Source: Rhodobacterales bacterium (lineage in GTDB: Bacteria; Pseudomonadota; Alphaproteobacteria; Rhizobiales; Stappiaceae). From it: a stretch of DNA of 64,000 nucleotides. A program made the translations under genes and the position numbers. How positions within the stretch are numbered: position 1 is the stretch's first letter; every line of letters begins with the position of its first letter. A model generated the notes under the pieces. That model was not told the DNA's origin, searched no databases, and saw only the letters and a list, made by a program, of their open reading frames with translations. Location: contig VIRH01000087.1 in NCBI GenBank assembly GCA_008107755.1, positions 62,001 to 126,000 of the forward strand, read 5' to 3'. Of this stretch, positions 18,959-27,884 are shown one piece after another.

Positions 18959-19126
18959 TCAGCCCGCGCTGTCGATTTCGTCGAAGACCTCTCGGGCGGC
19001 GTTGCGCCCGTTTAAGGCTGCCGGCAGTCCGCCGTAAACGGCCATCTGCCATATGGCCTCGACCACTTCCTCACGTGACGCGCCTGCGGGTCGGACCGGA
19101 TTCCCGTGCAGCATCTTCTGTGCCAT
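18959..19126 (-). pseudogene. C-terminal remnant of a carboxymuconolactone decarboxylase-family gene
   Basis: The minus strand here encodes [20 protein letters not shown], then [20 protein letters not shown], the C-terminal half of the CMD/AhpD-like fold. The N-terminal half, including the CxxC..H region, is absent: upstream sequence runs into the start of the divergently transcribed hydrolase gene. An open frame continues to 19225 but loses family resemblance. I read it as a truncated gene left after a rearrangement. A short functional CMD is unlikely. Confidence 0.6.
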
Positions 19127-19135
19127 AAATCGATG

Positions 19136-20032
19136 ATGAACGAATTTCATGCTTTCACTGCCTCCGATGGCACAGAAATCCGATATCGAGATGTCGGCCA
19201 CGGACCGCCCGTGGTCGCGTTGCACGGGTTCCCGGACACCTGGCGGACGTGGGACCGAATTTTCAGCGGGCTGGTTGCTTCGGGATATCGGGTCATCGTT
19301 CCCGCACTCAGGGGGTACCAGCCGTCTGGGATTGCCCGCAGCGGAGATTATTCAGTTCCGCGTCTTGCAGGAGACCTGCGGGAACTGCTGGACCACGAAG
19401 GCCTGCAGAAGGCCAATGTGATTGGCCACGACTGGGGCGCCTCGACCGCCTACGCGATGGCTGCACTCTGGCCTCAGCGGGTGGAGAGGATGGCGACGCT
19501 CGCCATCCCGCCACTGGCCGTCGCGCCCACCGGCTTGCGCGAGCGTATGGCGCGGCCTCACAACCTGTATCTCGGGTTGGGACCAGTCTCGGACTGGCTG
19601 TTGCGACAGAGGAATTTCAGGGAAATTCGTCGCCTTTACCGTCTCTGGAGCCCGCATTTCAATGTCGGACAACCCCATCTGGAACATGTTCTTGAGGCCC
19701 TGCGCCCTGCAGAACGCTCCAGAGCTGCGGTTGACTATTATCGTCTTGGCGGCACCGGCCAACAGGCCGCGGAGATAGCGGTTCCGCTCTCGGTGCCAAC
19801 GCTCGTCCTCTTTGGCTCTGACGAGCCAGCAGTTCGCAGAAAGAGTTTCGAAGGAGCTACTGCCGTTCTTGGCGAGGGTTCGAGGGTTCTCATGCTCGAC
19901 GGTGTCGGCCACTGGCCGCATCTGGAAGCCCCCGAGCGCTGTCTGAGCGAAATCACATCTTTCTTTGATCACTCCGCGGCCCAGGTTGCGCAGCACCACA
20001 ACCGCCAACAGATTTGTCCGGATCACGGCTGA
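19136..20032 (+). CDS. Alpha/beta hydrolase (epoxide hydrolase/haloalkane dehalogenase type)
   Basis: A 298-residue alpha/beta hydrolase. The oxyanion motif is HGFPDT (HGxP), the nucleophile elbow is GHDWGAS with Asp as nucleophile, and the catalytic His is in [13 protein letters not shown]; the charge-relay acid is probably in VLFGSDEP. An Asp nucleophile followed by Trp is typical of epoxide hydrolases and haloalkane/haloacetate dehalogenases. A helical cap spans about 140-215. The start is uncertain (19133 or 19136, no clear Shine-Dalgarno), and the 5' end abuts the CMD remnant. Confidence 0.85.
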   Translation: MNEFHAFTASDGTEIRYRDVGHGPPVVALHGFPDTWRTWDRIFSGLVASGYRVIVPALRGYQPSGIARSGDYSVPRLAGDLRELLDHEGLQKANVIGHDWGASTAYAMAALWPQRVERMATLAIPPLAVAPTGLRERMARPHNLYLGLGPVSDWLLRQRNFREIRRLYRLWSPHFNVGQPHLEHVLEALRPAERSRAAVDYYRLGGTGQQAAEIAVPLSVPTLVLFGSDEPAVRRKSFEGATAVLGEGSRVLMLDGVGHWPHLEAPERCLSEITSFFDHSAAQVAQHHNRQQICPDHG

Positions 20033-20080
20033 CCTCTTGAAAATCCGTCAGAAATGCGCGGGAGGGAGAGAATGAGGAAA

Positions 20081-20108
20081 AAGGGGCCGGCATTGCTGCC
20101 GACCCCTT
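20081..20108. terminator. Bidirectional rho-independent terminator
   Basis: A 12-bp stem (AAGGGGCCGGCA / TGCCGACCCCTT, one G-T pair) with a 4-nt loop, preceded by an A-run and followed by CGTTTTC. It lies between the convergent hydrolase and the family 5 binding protein. Confidence 0.75.
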
Positions 20109-20143
20109 CGTTTTCTGATTCAGAAGCTATCAGACTGATCGCG

Positions 20144-21718
20144 TCAGGCGAACCACCAGCGCTCGCAGGCCCGGAAGCCATCAAGCGTCCAGTTGGACGC
20201 GACTTTTTCCGGATGCTTGACCTTGTTGCTATGCGCCATGACGTAGCTGGCGAACATCGGCACGATCACGCCGCCGTCCGTGCGCAGGATCTGCTGCATT
20301 TCCTTGTACATTTCGGCGCGTTTGGAATCGTCCAGTTCCGAACGAGCCTCGACCAGCAGCTTGTTGAAGCGCTCGTTGTCCCAGAAGGTGTCGTTCCACG
20401 GTGCACCGGCAGCATAAGCGACGGTAAACGCCAGATCTTCCGTCGGACGACCACCCCAGTAAACGGCGGAGAACGGCTTCTTCATCCAGACGTCGGACCA
20501 GTAACCGTCATTCGGCTCACGCACCGGCTTGATGTTGATCCCGGCCTTGGAGGCGCTGTTGGAGAACAGCACGGCCGCATCGACCGCACCACCAAACGCG
20601 GCATCCGACGCCGACAGGCTGACGTCGAGCGAATCCAGGCCAGCCTGCTTCAGGTAGTATCTGGACTTGTCCGGATCGTAGGTCGTCTGCTCGATGTCAT
20701 CCGCATAGTAGCGGTAGGACGGGCTGATCGGGGTGTCGTTTCCAACCGCACCGTAGCCGAACAGTATCTTTTCGACCATTTCCTCGCGATCAACCGCATA
20801 TTTCAGGGCCATGCGAACATTGTTGTCGTTGAACGGCGCAGCGCGCGTGTCCATGGCAAACGTATAGTGCTGGGTGCCGGTGACCGAGAGGATCTCGACA
20901 TTCGGGGCACGCTGGAAGAGGCTGACCGTCTTCAGGTCGACCTGATCGATCGCGTCGACGTTGCCGGTCATCAGGGCGGACTGGCGCGCAGCCGCATCCA
21001 GGATGGTCAGCAGCTTGATCTCATCGAAATGCGCGCGGTCCGTTTTCCAGTAGTTCGGATTGCGCGTTAGCTCCGCGATCACGCCCGGCTCGTAGTTCAC
21101 GACCTTGTAGGGGCCGCAGCCATTAGGGCTGGCCGGATCGATCTCGCCGTCCTTGGCCGGCATGATACACAGGTGGTAGTCACTGACGACATAGGGAAAG
21201 TCGGCATTGCCGGCTTCAAGCGTGAAGATGACTTCATCGCCGTTGGCCTTGATGTCCTGCACCTGGGCAACGATCGGCTGCGCGGCGGAGGTGGTCTTTT
21301 CACCCCTGTGGAAATTCATCGAAGCAACGACGTCTTCCGCCTTCACGGTGCCGCCTTCGTGATACTCGACGCCGTTGCGGATCTTGAAGGTCCACTCCTT
21401 CGCATCGGGAGAGGACTCCCAGCTTTCGGCGACTTCACCGACCAGCGAGCCGTCGCCAGCGATTTCGGTCAGATAGCCATGACGCGCGGTGGCGAAGGTC
21501 TGGGAATAGGCATTGTCCCATGTGCCCGGGTCATAGTTGTTGTTGGTGCTGCCGCCGGCCATGCCGACTCGGAACGTGCCGCCTTTCTTGGGCTGCGCGG
21601 ACGCGGGTCCGGAGCCGAGCGGGCCTGCGAGTGCCACTGCGCCAAAGGCTGCCGTTCCCTGCAGAATTCCGCGCCGGGAAATCCCCGACTGTAAGAATGA
21701 CTGGCGTAGATTTTTCAT
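20144..21718 (-). CDS. Family 5 ABC solute-binding protein (peptide/opine/nickel type), Tat-exported
   Basis: A 524-residue periplasmic binding protein of the DppA/OppA family. The twin-arginine signal is SRRGILQGTAAFGAVALAG (about residues 14-32) and the mature chain begins PKKGGTFRVGMAGGSTNNN. Family core segments are SWESSPDAKEWTFKIRNGVEYHEG and FNDNNVRMALKYAVDREEMV. Start ATG 21718 follows AAAGGGACAGGAT. No permease or ATPase genes adjoin it, so it is an orphan subunit here. It is divergent from betC, with a shared control region, which hints at a choline-sulfate, betaine or amino-compound substrate. Confidence 0.88.
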   Translation of the reverse strand: MKNLRQSFLQSGISRRGILQGTAAFGAVALAGPLGSGPASAQPKKGGTFRVGMAGGSTNNNYDPGTWDNAYSQTFATARHGYLTEIAGDGSLVGEVAESWESSPDAKEWTFKIRNGVEYHEGGTVKAEDVVASMNFHRGEKTTSAAQPIVAQVQDIKANGDEVIFTLEAGNADFPYVVSDYHLCIMPAKDGEIDPASPNGCGPYKVVNYEPGVIAELTRNPNYWKTDRAHFDEIKLLTILDAAARQSALMTGNVDAIDQVDLKTVSLFQRAPNVEILSVTGTQHYTFAMDTRAAPFNDNNVRMALKYAVDREEMVEKILFGYGAVGNDTPISPSYRYYADDIEQTTYDPDKSRYYLKQAGLDSLDVSLSASDAAFGGAVDAAVLFSNSASKAGINIKPVREPNDGYWSDVWMKKPFSAVYWGGRPTEDLAFTVAYAAGAPWNDTFWDNERFNKLLVEARSELDDSKRAEMYKEMQQILRTDGGVIVPMFASYVMAHSNKVKHPEKVASNWTLDGFRACERWWFA

Positions 21719-21843
21719 ATCCTGTCCCTTTGTTGTTTCGAGGCTTGGTCGGCCATTCGGAGCGAATACCTGCACATATAGGTAAATTGTGCAAGGCGCG
21801 GCACTCCAGTCTCATGGCGCGCAATACAAGAAGAATAACAATT

Positions 21844-21863
21844 TTGATTGATTGCTCAATTAA
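21844..21863. promoter_or_regulatory. BetI-like imperfect palindrome between binding protein and betC
   Basis: TTGATTGATTGCTCAATTAA is an 8+4+8 inverted repeat with 7 of 8 matching positions. Its arms resemble BetI operators (TTGA..TCAA type, recalled from E. coli and Vibrio). It lies 52 bp upstream of the betC ATG in a strongly AT-rich stretch. No betI gene is in the window. Confidence 0.45.
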
Positions 21864-21914
21864 AAAAAAGTTAGAAATCGGTAAGATTGCAAGTCTTTTT
21901 TCTGGAGATTACCC

Positions 21915-23432
21915 ATGAAGAACCGCAAGAACGTCCTGATTTTGATGGTCGATCAGCTCAACGGAACTCTTTTTCCGAACGGTCCGGCGGAATTTCTTCA
22001 TGCACCCAACCTGAAAAGGCTCGCGGAACAATCTGTCCGTTTCGAAAACGCCTATACAGCGTCGCCATTATGCGCCCCCGGCCGCGCCAGCTTCATGTCG
22101 GGCCAGTTGCCCCGGCGCACGGGCGTCTATGACAACGCGGCCGAATTCGCGTCCGACATTCCAACCTATGCCCACCATCTTCGCCGCGCCGGATACACGA
22201 CGTGCCTCTCGGGCAAGATGCATTTCGTCGGCCCCGACCAGATGCACGGTTTCGAGGAACGTCTGACGACGGACATTTACCCGGCCGATTTCGGCTGGAC
22301 GCCGGACTATCGCAAACCGGGCGAGCGGATCGACTGGTGGTACCACAACATGGGATCGGTCACCGGGGCAGGCATCGCGGAAATCTCCAACCAGATGGAA
22401 TATGACGACGATGTCGCCTTCCAGGCCGTGCGCAAGATCTATGACTACGGCCGGGGAAAATACGACCGGCCCTTCTGCCTGACGGTCAGCTTCACCCACC
22501 CGCACGACCCATACGTCGCCAGACGCAAGTACTGGGACCTTTACGAGGACTGCGAGCATCTGCTGCCGGACGTCCCGGCGATGGATTACGAAGACCACGA
22601 CCCGCATTCGAAGCGCATCTTCGATGCCAACGATTGGCGGAATTTCGACATCACCGAAGAAGACATCCGCCGGTCGCGCCGCGCCTATTTCGCCAATATC
22701 TCCTATCTCGACGACAAGATCGGCGAAATCATCGCAGCCCTCGACGCCATGCATCTGGCGGAAGACACGACGATCCTTTTCGTGTCCGACCACGGCGACA
22801 TGCTCGGCGAGCGCGGCCTCTGGTTCAAGATGACCTTCTTCGAGGGCTCCTCGCGCGTTCCGCTGATGATCGCAGACCGGGACTTTGCCGCGCGGCACGT
22901 CACGACTCCCGTAAGCACACTCGACGTCCTGCCCACCGTCTGCGATCTCGCCGGCATAGACATGAGCGAGATCATGCCCTGGACCGACGGCACAAGCCTC
23001 GTTTCCCTTGCCGGTGGCGGCGAGCGCACGGAACCGGTGCTGATGGAATATGCCGCCGAAGCCTCCTATGCTCCGCTGGTCGGCATTCGCGAGGGCGACT
23101 GGAAGTACGTGCATTGCGAACTGGACCCGCCACAGCTTTTCAATGTGGCAGACGACCCGCATGAACTCACGAACCTTGCCGGCGACCCCGCGCATGCCGA
23201 CACCGCCGTCCGCTTTGCTGAAAAGGCCGGCCAGAAATGGGATATGTCCGGCTTCGACGCGGCGGTGCGCCAGTCTCAGGCAAGACGCTGGATCGTTTAC
23301 GAGGCCCTTCGCAACGGCGCCTATTTTCCCTGGGACTACCAGCCCCTGCAAAAAGCGTCGGAGCGATACATGCGCAATCACATGGACCTCAACACGGTCG
23401 AGGAGACCCAACGGTTCCCGCGAGGGGACTAG
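21915..23432 (+). CDS. betC: Choline-sulfatase
   Basis: A 505-residue sulfatase that hydrolyses choline-O-sulfate to choline and sulfate, feeding the glycine betaine osmoprotectant pathway. The formylglycine site is PLCAPGRASFMSGQLPRRTG (Cys53 in CxPxR). The metal-binding VDQ (residues 12-14) and VSDHGDMLGERGLW, plus the long C-terminal WDYQPLQKASERYMRNHMDL, are typical of BetC. Length matches the family (about 500-510). The protein lacks a signal peptide, as expected for a cytoplasmic enzyme. ATG 21915 has TGGAGAT upstream. betA, betB and betI are not in the window. Confidence 0.95.
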   Translation: MKNRKNVLILMVDQLNGTLFPNGPAEFLHAPNLKRLAEQSVRFENAYTASPLCAPGRASFMSGQLPRRTGVYDNAAEFASDIPTYAHHLRRAGYTTCLSGKMHFVGPDQMHGFEERLTTDIYPADFGWTPDYRKPGERIDWWYHNMGSVTGAGIAEISNQMEYDDDVAFQAVRKIYDYGRGKYDRPFCLTVSFTHPHDPYVARRKYWDLYEDCEHLLPDVPAMDYEDHDPHSKRIFDANDWRNFDITEEDIRRSRRAYFANISYLDDKIGEIIAALDAMHLAEDTTILFVSDHGDMLGERGLWFKMTFFEGSSRVPLMIADRDFAARHVTTPVSTLDVLPTVCDLAGIDMSEIMPWTDGTSLVSLAGGGERTEPVLMEYAAEASYAPLVGIREGDWKYVHCELDPPQLFNVADDPHELTNLAGDPAHADTAVRFAEKAGQKWDMSGFDAAVRQSQARRWIVYEALRNGAYFPWDYQPLQKASERYMRNHMDLNTVEETQRFPRGD

Positions 23433-23506
23433 ACGCTCGGGCACCAGAAGGCTGCGGTCGGTGATTGACCTGAACGACAGAGGGATTGAGAACGAAAGGC
23501 ACTGCG

Positions 23507-23896
23507 ATGGAAAATCATGCTGGCGGTTGTCTCTGCGGCGCAGTCAGGTTCGAGGCGCAGGGGGAGCCCTACAGGGTAGGCCTCTGCCATTGCCTGGATT
23601 GCCGCAAGCATCACGGTGCCCTGTTTCACGCCTCGGCCATTTATCCGTTAGATGCCGTGACAGTCTCGGGCGAGACCGCAGACTATGCCGGTCGCCACTT
23701 CTGTCCCCGCTGCGGCTCATCCGTATTAGGCCGATCAGACGACGAGATCGAGGTCAATATCGGCTGTCTCGACACGCCGGACCAGTTCCGACCGACCTAC
23801 GAATTGTGGATGGTCCGCAGGGAATCCTGGCTACCCCCCTTTGAATTGAAGACGCACTACGAGCGCGACCGGGAAAACGATCAGCGGGAAGAATAA
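23507..23896 (+). CDS. GFA-family (CENP-V/GFA) zinc protein
   Basis: A 129-residue cytoplasmic protein of the glutathione-dependent formaldehyde-activating enzyme superfamily. Zinc ligands are visible in GGCLCGAVRF (residues 6-15), LCHCLDCRKHHGALF (about 27-41) and HFCPRCGSSVLG (about 65-76). Most members are not proven Gfa enzymes; the reaction is uncertain. ATG 23507 is preceded by GAAAGG. It stands downstream of betC but separated by about 75 bp. Confidence 0.85.
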   Translation: MENHAGGCLCGAVRFEAQGEPYRVGLCHCLDCRKHHGALFHASAIYPLDAVTVSGETADYAGRHFCPRCGSSVLGRSDDEIEVNIGCLDTPDQFRPTYELWMVRRESWLPPFELKTHYERDRENDQREE

Positions 23897-24081
23897 CTGC
23901 AGGGAGCTTGCCCGGCAAAACACGAAGACTGGCTAACCGACTGTTAACCCAAAACCTCATTTCCCATCCTTGGCAAAAGTACGTAACTTCGCCTTCATCA
24001 TCCCCGTGGCATGCACCGACAAAGGGTGAGAATGAACTGCGCAGTCTCAGGTGAGGCAGGTGGGCGCACAAGGGGAGCAAT

Positions 24082-25596
24082 GTGACAGGGAACGGTCTCT
24101 TTTCAAGGAGCGCGCAAGCAGCCCCGCAATTCCGGTTGCGGCGACTGGTTTATGCGTCCATGTCGCTGATTCTCAGCGGCGGTGTGCTCGCCATGGTCTA
24201 TCTTTTCCTGAGCACCACCCGCAGCGCCGATACCCTCGCCCTGCACCATGAACGGGCGCTTGTAACAGAGGCTCTTCGCCACAGCCTGGAACTTGAGGCC
24301 CAGCACCAGACCTTCGTCGCCGTCAACGACAAGACAGTACGCGAAGTGCAGGTCGATGACAGGCTGGACCCGGCCTTCGCCGAGGAAATCGCTCGTCAGA
24401 TGTGGTTCGACTTCCAGCATGACTGGACGCTGATCGTCGACCCCCGGGATCGGCTGATTCTGGTCGCCGCCGAGGACGACTTGGTTCCCGCCAGCGCCGG
24501 CCAGGACATCTTGACCGCGACGTTCGATCTCATCGAGGAGGCGCGTCAGGGATACCTCTCCGCCCGCCGCCCCTCCAGGGAGGGGTACAAGGTAAGATAC
24601 GTCGAGAAGGGCAGGCTCGCGCCAATCTATGCGACGGACATCCGGGACATCTCCGGACAACCCGCCCTCGTCAGCGCCATGGCGATTGTTCCCGAAAGTG
24701 ATCACCTGTCGCTGCCCGATGGCCCACCGGGGGTCATCGTCTCGATTTCGCTCGTGGAGGAAGGGCTGCTCACAGCAATCGCGCAAATGCTGCTCTTGTC
24801 CGACTTCAGCTATATAGCCGGCCCGGACGCCCATGCAGCCACTGTGCCTGTCACCGAACGTGACGGACAGGTTCTCGGTCATTTCGAATGGCATAGCGCT
24901 GCGCCCGGCACCCTGATCCGACGGGCCATCGCGCCGATCGCCTGCCTGCTGGTGGTTGCTTTCGTCACTCTTGGCGTCCTATTCGCGCGGCGGCTTGCCG
25001 CCAAGTCCCGCGCACTGGAGGAGAGCGAAGCGCGCAACCGCCGATTGGCCACCCACGACCTGATGACCGGGCTCGCCAACCGCACCCATTTTCATGATGC
25101 TTTCGATCGTGCAATCGCGGAATGCCAGACCTGCCCCTGTGCCGTGCTGGCCATAGACCTCGACCGCTTCAAGGAGGTCAATGACACCTATGGTCACGAC
25201 GCCGGCGACATGGTTCTGCGACAGGTCTCACAGCGGCTGAAAACGGTCCTGGACGACCATGCGCTTGTCGCAAGGACCGGGGGAGACGAATTCATGGCGC
25301 TGCTGACAGGCGACGTCAGCGACGGTCATGTCGGCTGGCTCTGCGACGCGTTGATCGAGGCTATCGAACAGCCGGTTCCGGTCTCCGGCGGCGTTGCCCA
25401 GGTCGGCGTCAGCATCGGCTGGGCCTCTGCCCCCAAGCACGCAGACACCGCCGCCCACCTCATCAACCTCGCCGACCGGGCGCTCTATTTCGCCAAGGAA
25501 AACGGACGAAACATGGCCGCCTGCGTGGAAGACATCTACCAGCCCGAAGATGCACCGGAAGCCTCTTTGGACAAGCCCATCAAACAGCTTGCCTGA
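24082..25596 (+). CDS. Membrane diguanylate cyclase with CHASE4-like sensor
   Basis: A 504-residue protein predicted to synthesise c-di-GMP. TM1 (about 21-43) and TM2 (about 281-302) flank a periplasmic CHASE4-like sensor. The C-terminal GGDEF domain starts near HDLMTGLANRTHF; the catalytic loop is RTGGDEFMAL around residue 400 and is intact, and the metal-binding Asp is in AIDLDRFKEVNDTYGHDAGD. I see no RxxD inhibitory site just upstream of GGDEF. The start is GTG 24082 with AAGGGGAGC seven bases upstream. The output (biofilm, motility) is unknown. Confidence 0.92.
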   Translation: MTGNGLFSRSAQAAPQFRLRRLVYASMSLILSGGVLAMVYLFLSTTRSADTLALHHERALVTEALRHSLELEAQHQTFVAVNDKTVREVQVDDRLDPAFAEEIARQMWFDFQHDWTLIVDPRDRLILVAAEDDLVPASAGQDILTATFDLIEEARQGYLSARRPSREGYKVRYVEKGRLAPIYATDIRDISGQPALVSAMAIVPESDHLSLPDGPPGVIVSISLVEEGLLTAIAQMLLLSDFSYIAGPDAHAATVPVTERDGQVLGHFEWHSAAPGTLIRRAIAPIACLLVVAFVTLGVLFARRLAAKSRALEESEARNRRLATHDLMTGLANRTHFHDAFDRAIAECQTCPCAVLAIDLDRFKEVNDTYGHDAGDMVLRQVSQRLKTVLDDHALVARTGGDEFMALLTGDVSDGHVGWLCDALIEAIEQPVPVSGGVAQVGVSIGWASAPKHADTAAHLINLADRALYFAKENGRNMAACVEDIYQPEDAPEASLDKPIKQLA

Positions 25597-25662
25597 GGCT
25601 ATCACTATAGCGCGACACAGGCGCGCTCATGCCAGCCGCTTGCCGGCTGCAAGCGCCCTTGC

Positions 25663-26694
25663 CTACCCTTTCATCTCCGCATCACTATCCCCCTCGATCA
25701 GCGTGAACGGCACGCGTTCGCGGATCAGGGGCGGCTTCTTTTCCTTGTGAAGATGAGGCAGGCCGTAAATGACGGCCTGGGCGATGCGCCGGCCCAGGTC
25801 GTGGAGATGAAACCTGTAGTGCGTGAGGTTCGGGCTCAGCAGCGAGGCGAGCCGTGTCGCGATACCGAGGATTGCCAGATCCCGTCCAGGCGTCATCCCC
25901 ATGTCCGCCAGCCCGCGGTAGAGGCCAAAGGGGTGAATGTGGTCGGAGAAGATGACCGCGCTCGGTCTGTCGTCCATCTCCATGATGTGATGGGCAAGCG
26001 CCACGCCGCCGTTGTCGCCAGGATCCGTTTCGATGACAAGACGGTCGTTGAAAGGCAGCCCGAGCCGGGTGATTTGCTCCCGGTAGGCGTCCAGCATGAC
26101 ATAGCGCAGATTGAGCGCGGGCCGCGGCAAGGACAGGGCAATGCGCCTGTGCCCCCGCGCATGAAGTCGGTCCACCGCATCCGCGATGATCCCCTCGAAA
26201 TCGAGATCGAGCCAGGGCTGGCCCCTGTCCGTCTGCGAGCGACCGAGCGTCACGAAAGGGATCTTGCGGTCCGCCAGAAAATCGATCCGCGGATCGACGC
26301 GCCGGGTCGATGACAGAACCAGCGCATCCGCGAGGCGGCGGCCAACGATCTTCTCCAGATAGGCGTCCGACTTCTCCGAGGAAGGTGACATCATCACCAT
26401 CAGGTGCAGGCCGTATTCGCTGAAAACGGACTGCATGCCGTCAAAGACGCGGATGAAGAAGAGGTCCCCCTGCATCATGCCTTCGGAACTGGTTTCAAGA
26501 ACGAAGCCGACCAGTCCGGTGCTCCCCTGCCGCAGGGACCGTCCAGCCTGGTTCGGGACATAGCCAAGCTCCTGCGCAGCCTTGAGGACCCGCTCACGGG
26601 TTGCCGGCTTCACATCGAGCTTGTCGTTCAGCGCACGCGAGACGGTTCCGATGGAAATGCCGAGATGCTGCGCAAGGTCCTTGATACTTGTCAT
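25663..26694 (-). CDS. LacI-family transcriptional regulator of the adjoining sugar operon
   Basis: A 343-residue repressor with an N-terminal LacI HTH and hinge helix (residues 3-50: IKDLAQHLGISIGTVSRALND, then VKPATRERVLKAAQELGYVPN) and a periplasmic-binding-protein-like effector domain (about 60-335). Divergent transcription from the sugar gene cluster and two perfect CGTAAACGTTTACG operators in the shared promoter region make it the probable local regulator, including of itself. The effector is presumably the transported sugar or its oxidised product. Confidence 0.93.
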   Translation of the reverse strand: MTSIKDLAQHLGISIGTVSRALNDKLDVKPATRERVLKAAQELGYVPNQAGRSLRQGSTGLVGFVLETSSEGMMQGDLFFIRVFDGMQSVFSEYGLHLMVMMSPSSEKSDAYLEKIVGRRLADALVLSSTRRVDPRIDFLADRKIPFVTLGRSQTDRGQPWLDLDFEGIIADAVDRLHARGHRRIALSLPRPALNLRYVMLDAYREQITRLGLPFNDRLVIETDPGDNGGVALAHHIMEMDDRPSAVIFSDHIHPFGLYRGLADMGMTPGRDLAILGIATRLASLLSPNLTHYRFHLHDLGRRIAQAVIYGLPHLHKEKKPPLIRERVPFTLIEGDSDAEMKG

Positions 26695-26740
26695 CCTGCC
26701 TCCTCTATAACCGCACTTTCCCTCGGGGGAAAGGTGCCTC

Positions 26741-26754
26741 CGTAAACGTTTACG
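26741..26754. promoter_or_regulatory. LacI-type operator 1
   Basis: CGTAAACGTTTACG is a perfect 14-bp palindrome with the central CG typical of LacI-family sites. It lies 22 bp upstream of the TTGACA -35 box of the sugar operon and 47 bp from the repressor start codon. Confidence 0.88.
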
Positions 26755-26762
26755 AAAATTCG

Positions 26763-26792
26763 TTGACAGCCCCCTGTAGTTTCACTTACGCT
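26763..26792 (+). promoter_or_regulatory. Sigma-70 promoter of the sugar operon
   Basis: A consensus TTGACA -35 (26763-26768) is followed after 18 bp by TACGCT (26787-26792), a moderate -10. It sits between the two LacI operators, so operator 2 would cover about +5 to +18. Confidence 0.6.
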
Positions 26793-26796
26793 CCTC

Positions 26797-26810
26797 CGTA
26801 AACGTTTACG
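26797..26810. promoter_or_regulatory. LacI-type operator 2
   Basis: A second identical CGTAAACGTTTACG palindrome, its centre 56 bp from that of operator 1 and just downstream of the promoter. Spacing of about 5.3 helical turns could allow looping or simple blockade of the polymerase. Confidence 0.88.
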
Positions 26811-26845
26811 AAGCTGATCCAAAGCAGCTCGTTGGGAGGAAATAC

Positions 26846-27877
26846 ATGCGTGCACTGCTCGCGGGATGCGGTGCGATGGCGGCCGGCTGGGTGCGCGCCA
26901 TCACGACCAATCCCCTGCTCACCGGAAAAATCGAACTGGTCGGTCTCGTCGACAGGGACACCGAGATCGCCAACCGCTTTGCGCGGGAAAAGGGGCTCGG
27001 CGAGATTCCGGTCTTCTCCGACCTAGCCGCCGCAATCGGTGAGCTGTCGCCGGACGTCGTCTTTGACGTGACGCCGCCGAATGTGCGACCAGCCATTGTC
27101 AGAACGGCACTCGAAGCGGGCATTCATGTCCTGTCCGAAAAGCCGATGGCACCCGACATGGAAACTGCACGGGAACTCTGCAATCTGGCGAAAAAAAAGT
27201 CCCGTGTCTTTGCGGTCACCCAGAACCGCCGGTACAAACGCGGCGTCCGCCGGATCGAGTCTTTTCTGAAGGACGGCGGGCTTGGCGCTGTAACCTCTCT
27301 GCATGCGGACTTCTTCATCGGGCCCCATTTCGGTGGCTTCCGCGAGCAGATGGACCACGTTCTCCTTCTCGACATGTCGATCCATCATTTCGACGCGGCA
27401 CGCTGCATGTCGGGACAGGCGCCGGTGTCCGTGCTCTGCCACGAGACCAACCCGAAAGGCTCGTGGTATGCGCACGGCGCCGCCGCCTCAGCCATCTTCG
27501 AAATGTCGGAGGGCGTGACCTTTTCCTACAACGGCAGCTGGTGCGCGGAAGGCGTGCCGACCTCTTGGGATGCCTCCTGGCGCGTTGTCGGGACGAAGGG
27601 CATGCTGACATGGGACGGCGAGAACGCGCCGGTCGCAACCATCGCCACGGGCGGCCCGGCTTTCCTGCGGCAGACCGAGGTCATCAGCGTGCCGGATCTC
27701 GCCGATGACAGCTGCGCACAGGAGCACGCCTCCGTCATTGCCGACGTCCTGTCCGCAATCGACAGTGGCAGCGAGCCGGAAACCACCTGCACAGACAACA
27801 TTCACTCCCTCGCCATGGTCTTCGGCGCGATCGACAGCGCGCGCTCCGGCCGGCGGGTTACACTGACAAGGGACTGA
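26846..27877 (+). CDS. Gfo/Idh/MocA-family sugar oxidoreductase
   Basis: A 343-residue NAD(P)-dependent dehydrogenase. The Rossmann start is MRALLAGCGAMAAGWVRAI (GCGAMA), and the family EKPMA motif (LSEKPMAPDME, about residue 95) carries the catalytic Lys; DMSIHHFDAARCM supplies the downstream His. It likely oxidises a ring or C3 hydroxyl of the imported sugar or cyclitol. GGGAGGAAATAC precedes the ATG. First gene of the operon; the stop is 7 bp before the isomerase gene. Confidence 0.92.
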   Translation: MRALLAGCGAMAAGWVRAITTNPLLTGKIELVGLVDRDTEIANRFAREKGLGEIPVFSDLAAAIGELSPDVVFDVTPPNVRPAIVRTALEAGIHVLSEKPMAPDMETARELCNLAKKKSRVFAVTQNRRYKRGVRRIESFLKDGGLGAVTSLHADFFIGPHFGGFREQMDHVLLLDMSIHHFDAARCMSGQAPVSVLCHETNPKGSWYAHGAAASAIFEMSEGVTFSYNGSWCAEGVPTSWDASWRVVGTKGMLTWDGENAPVATIATGGPAFLRQTEVISVPDLADDSCAQEHASVIADVLSAIDSGSEPETTCTDNIHSLAMVFGAIDSARSGRRVTLTRD

Positions 27878-27884
27878 CTTTTCC

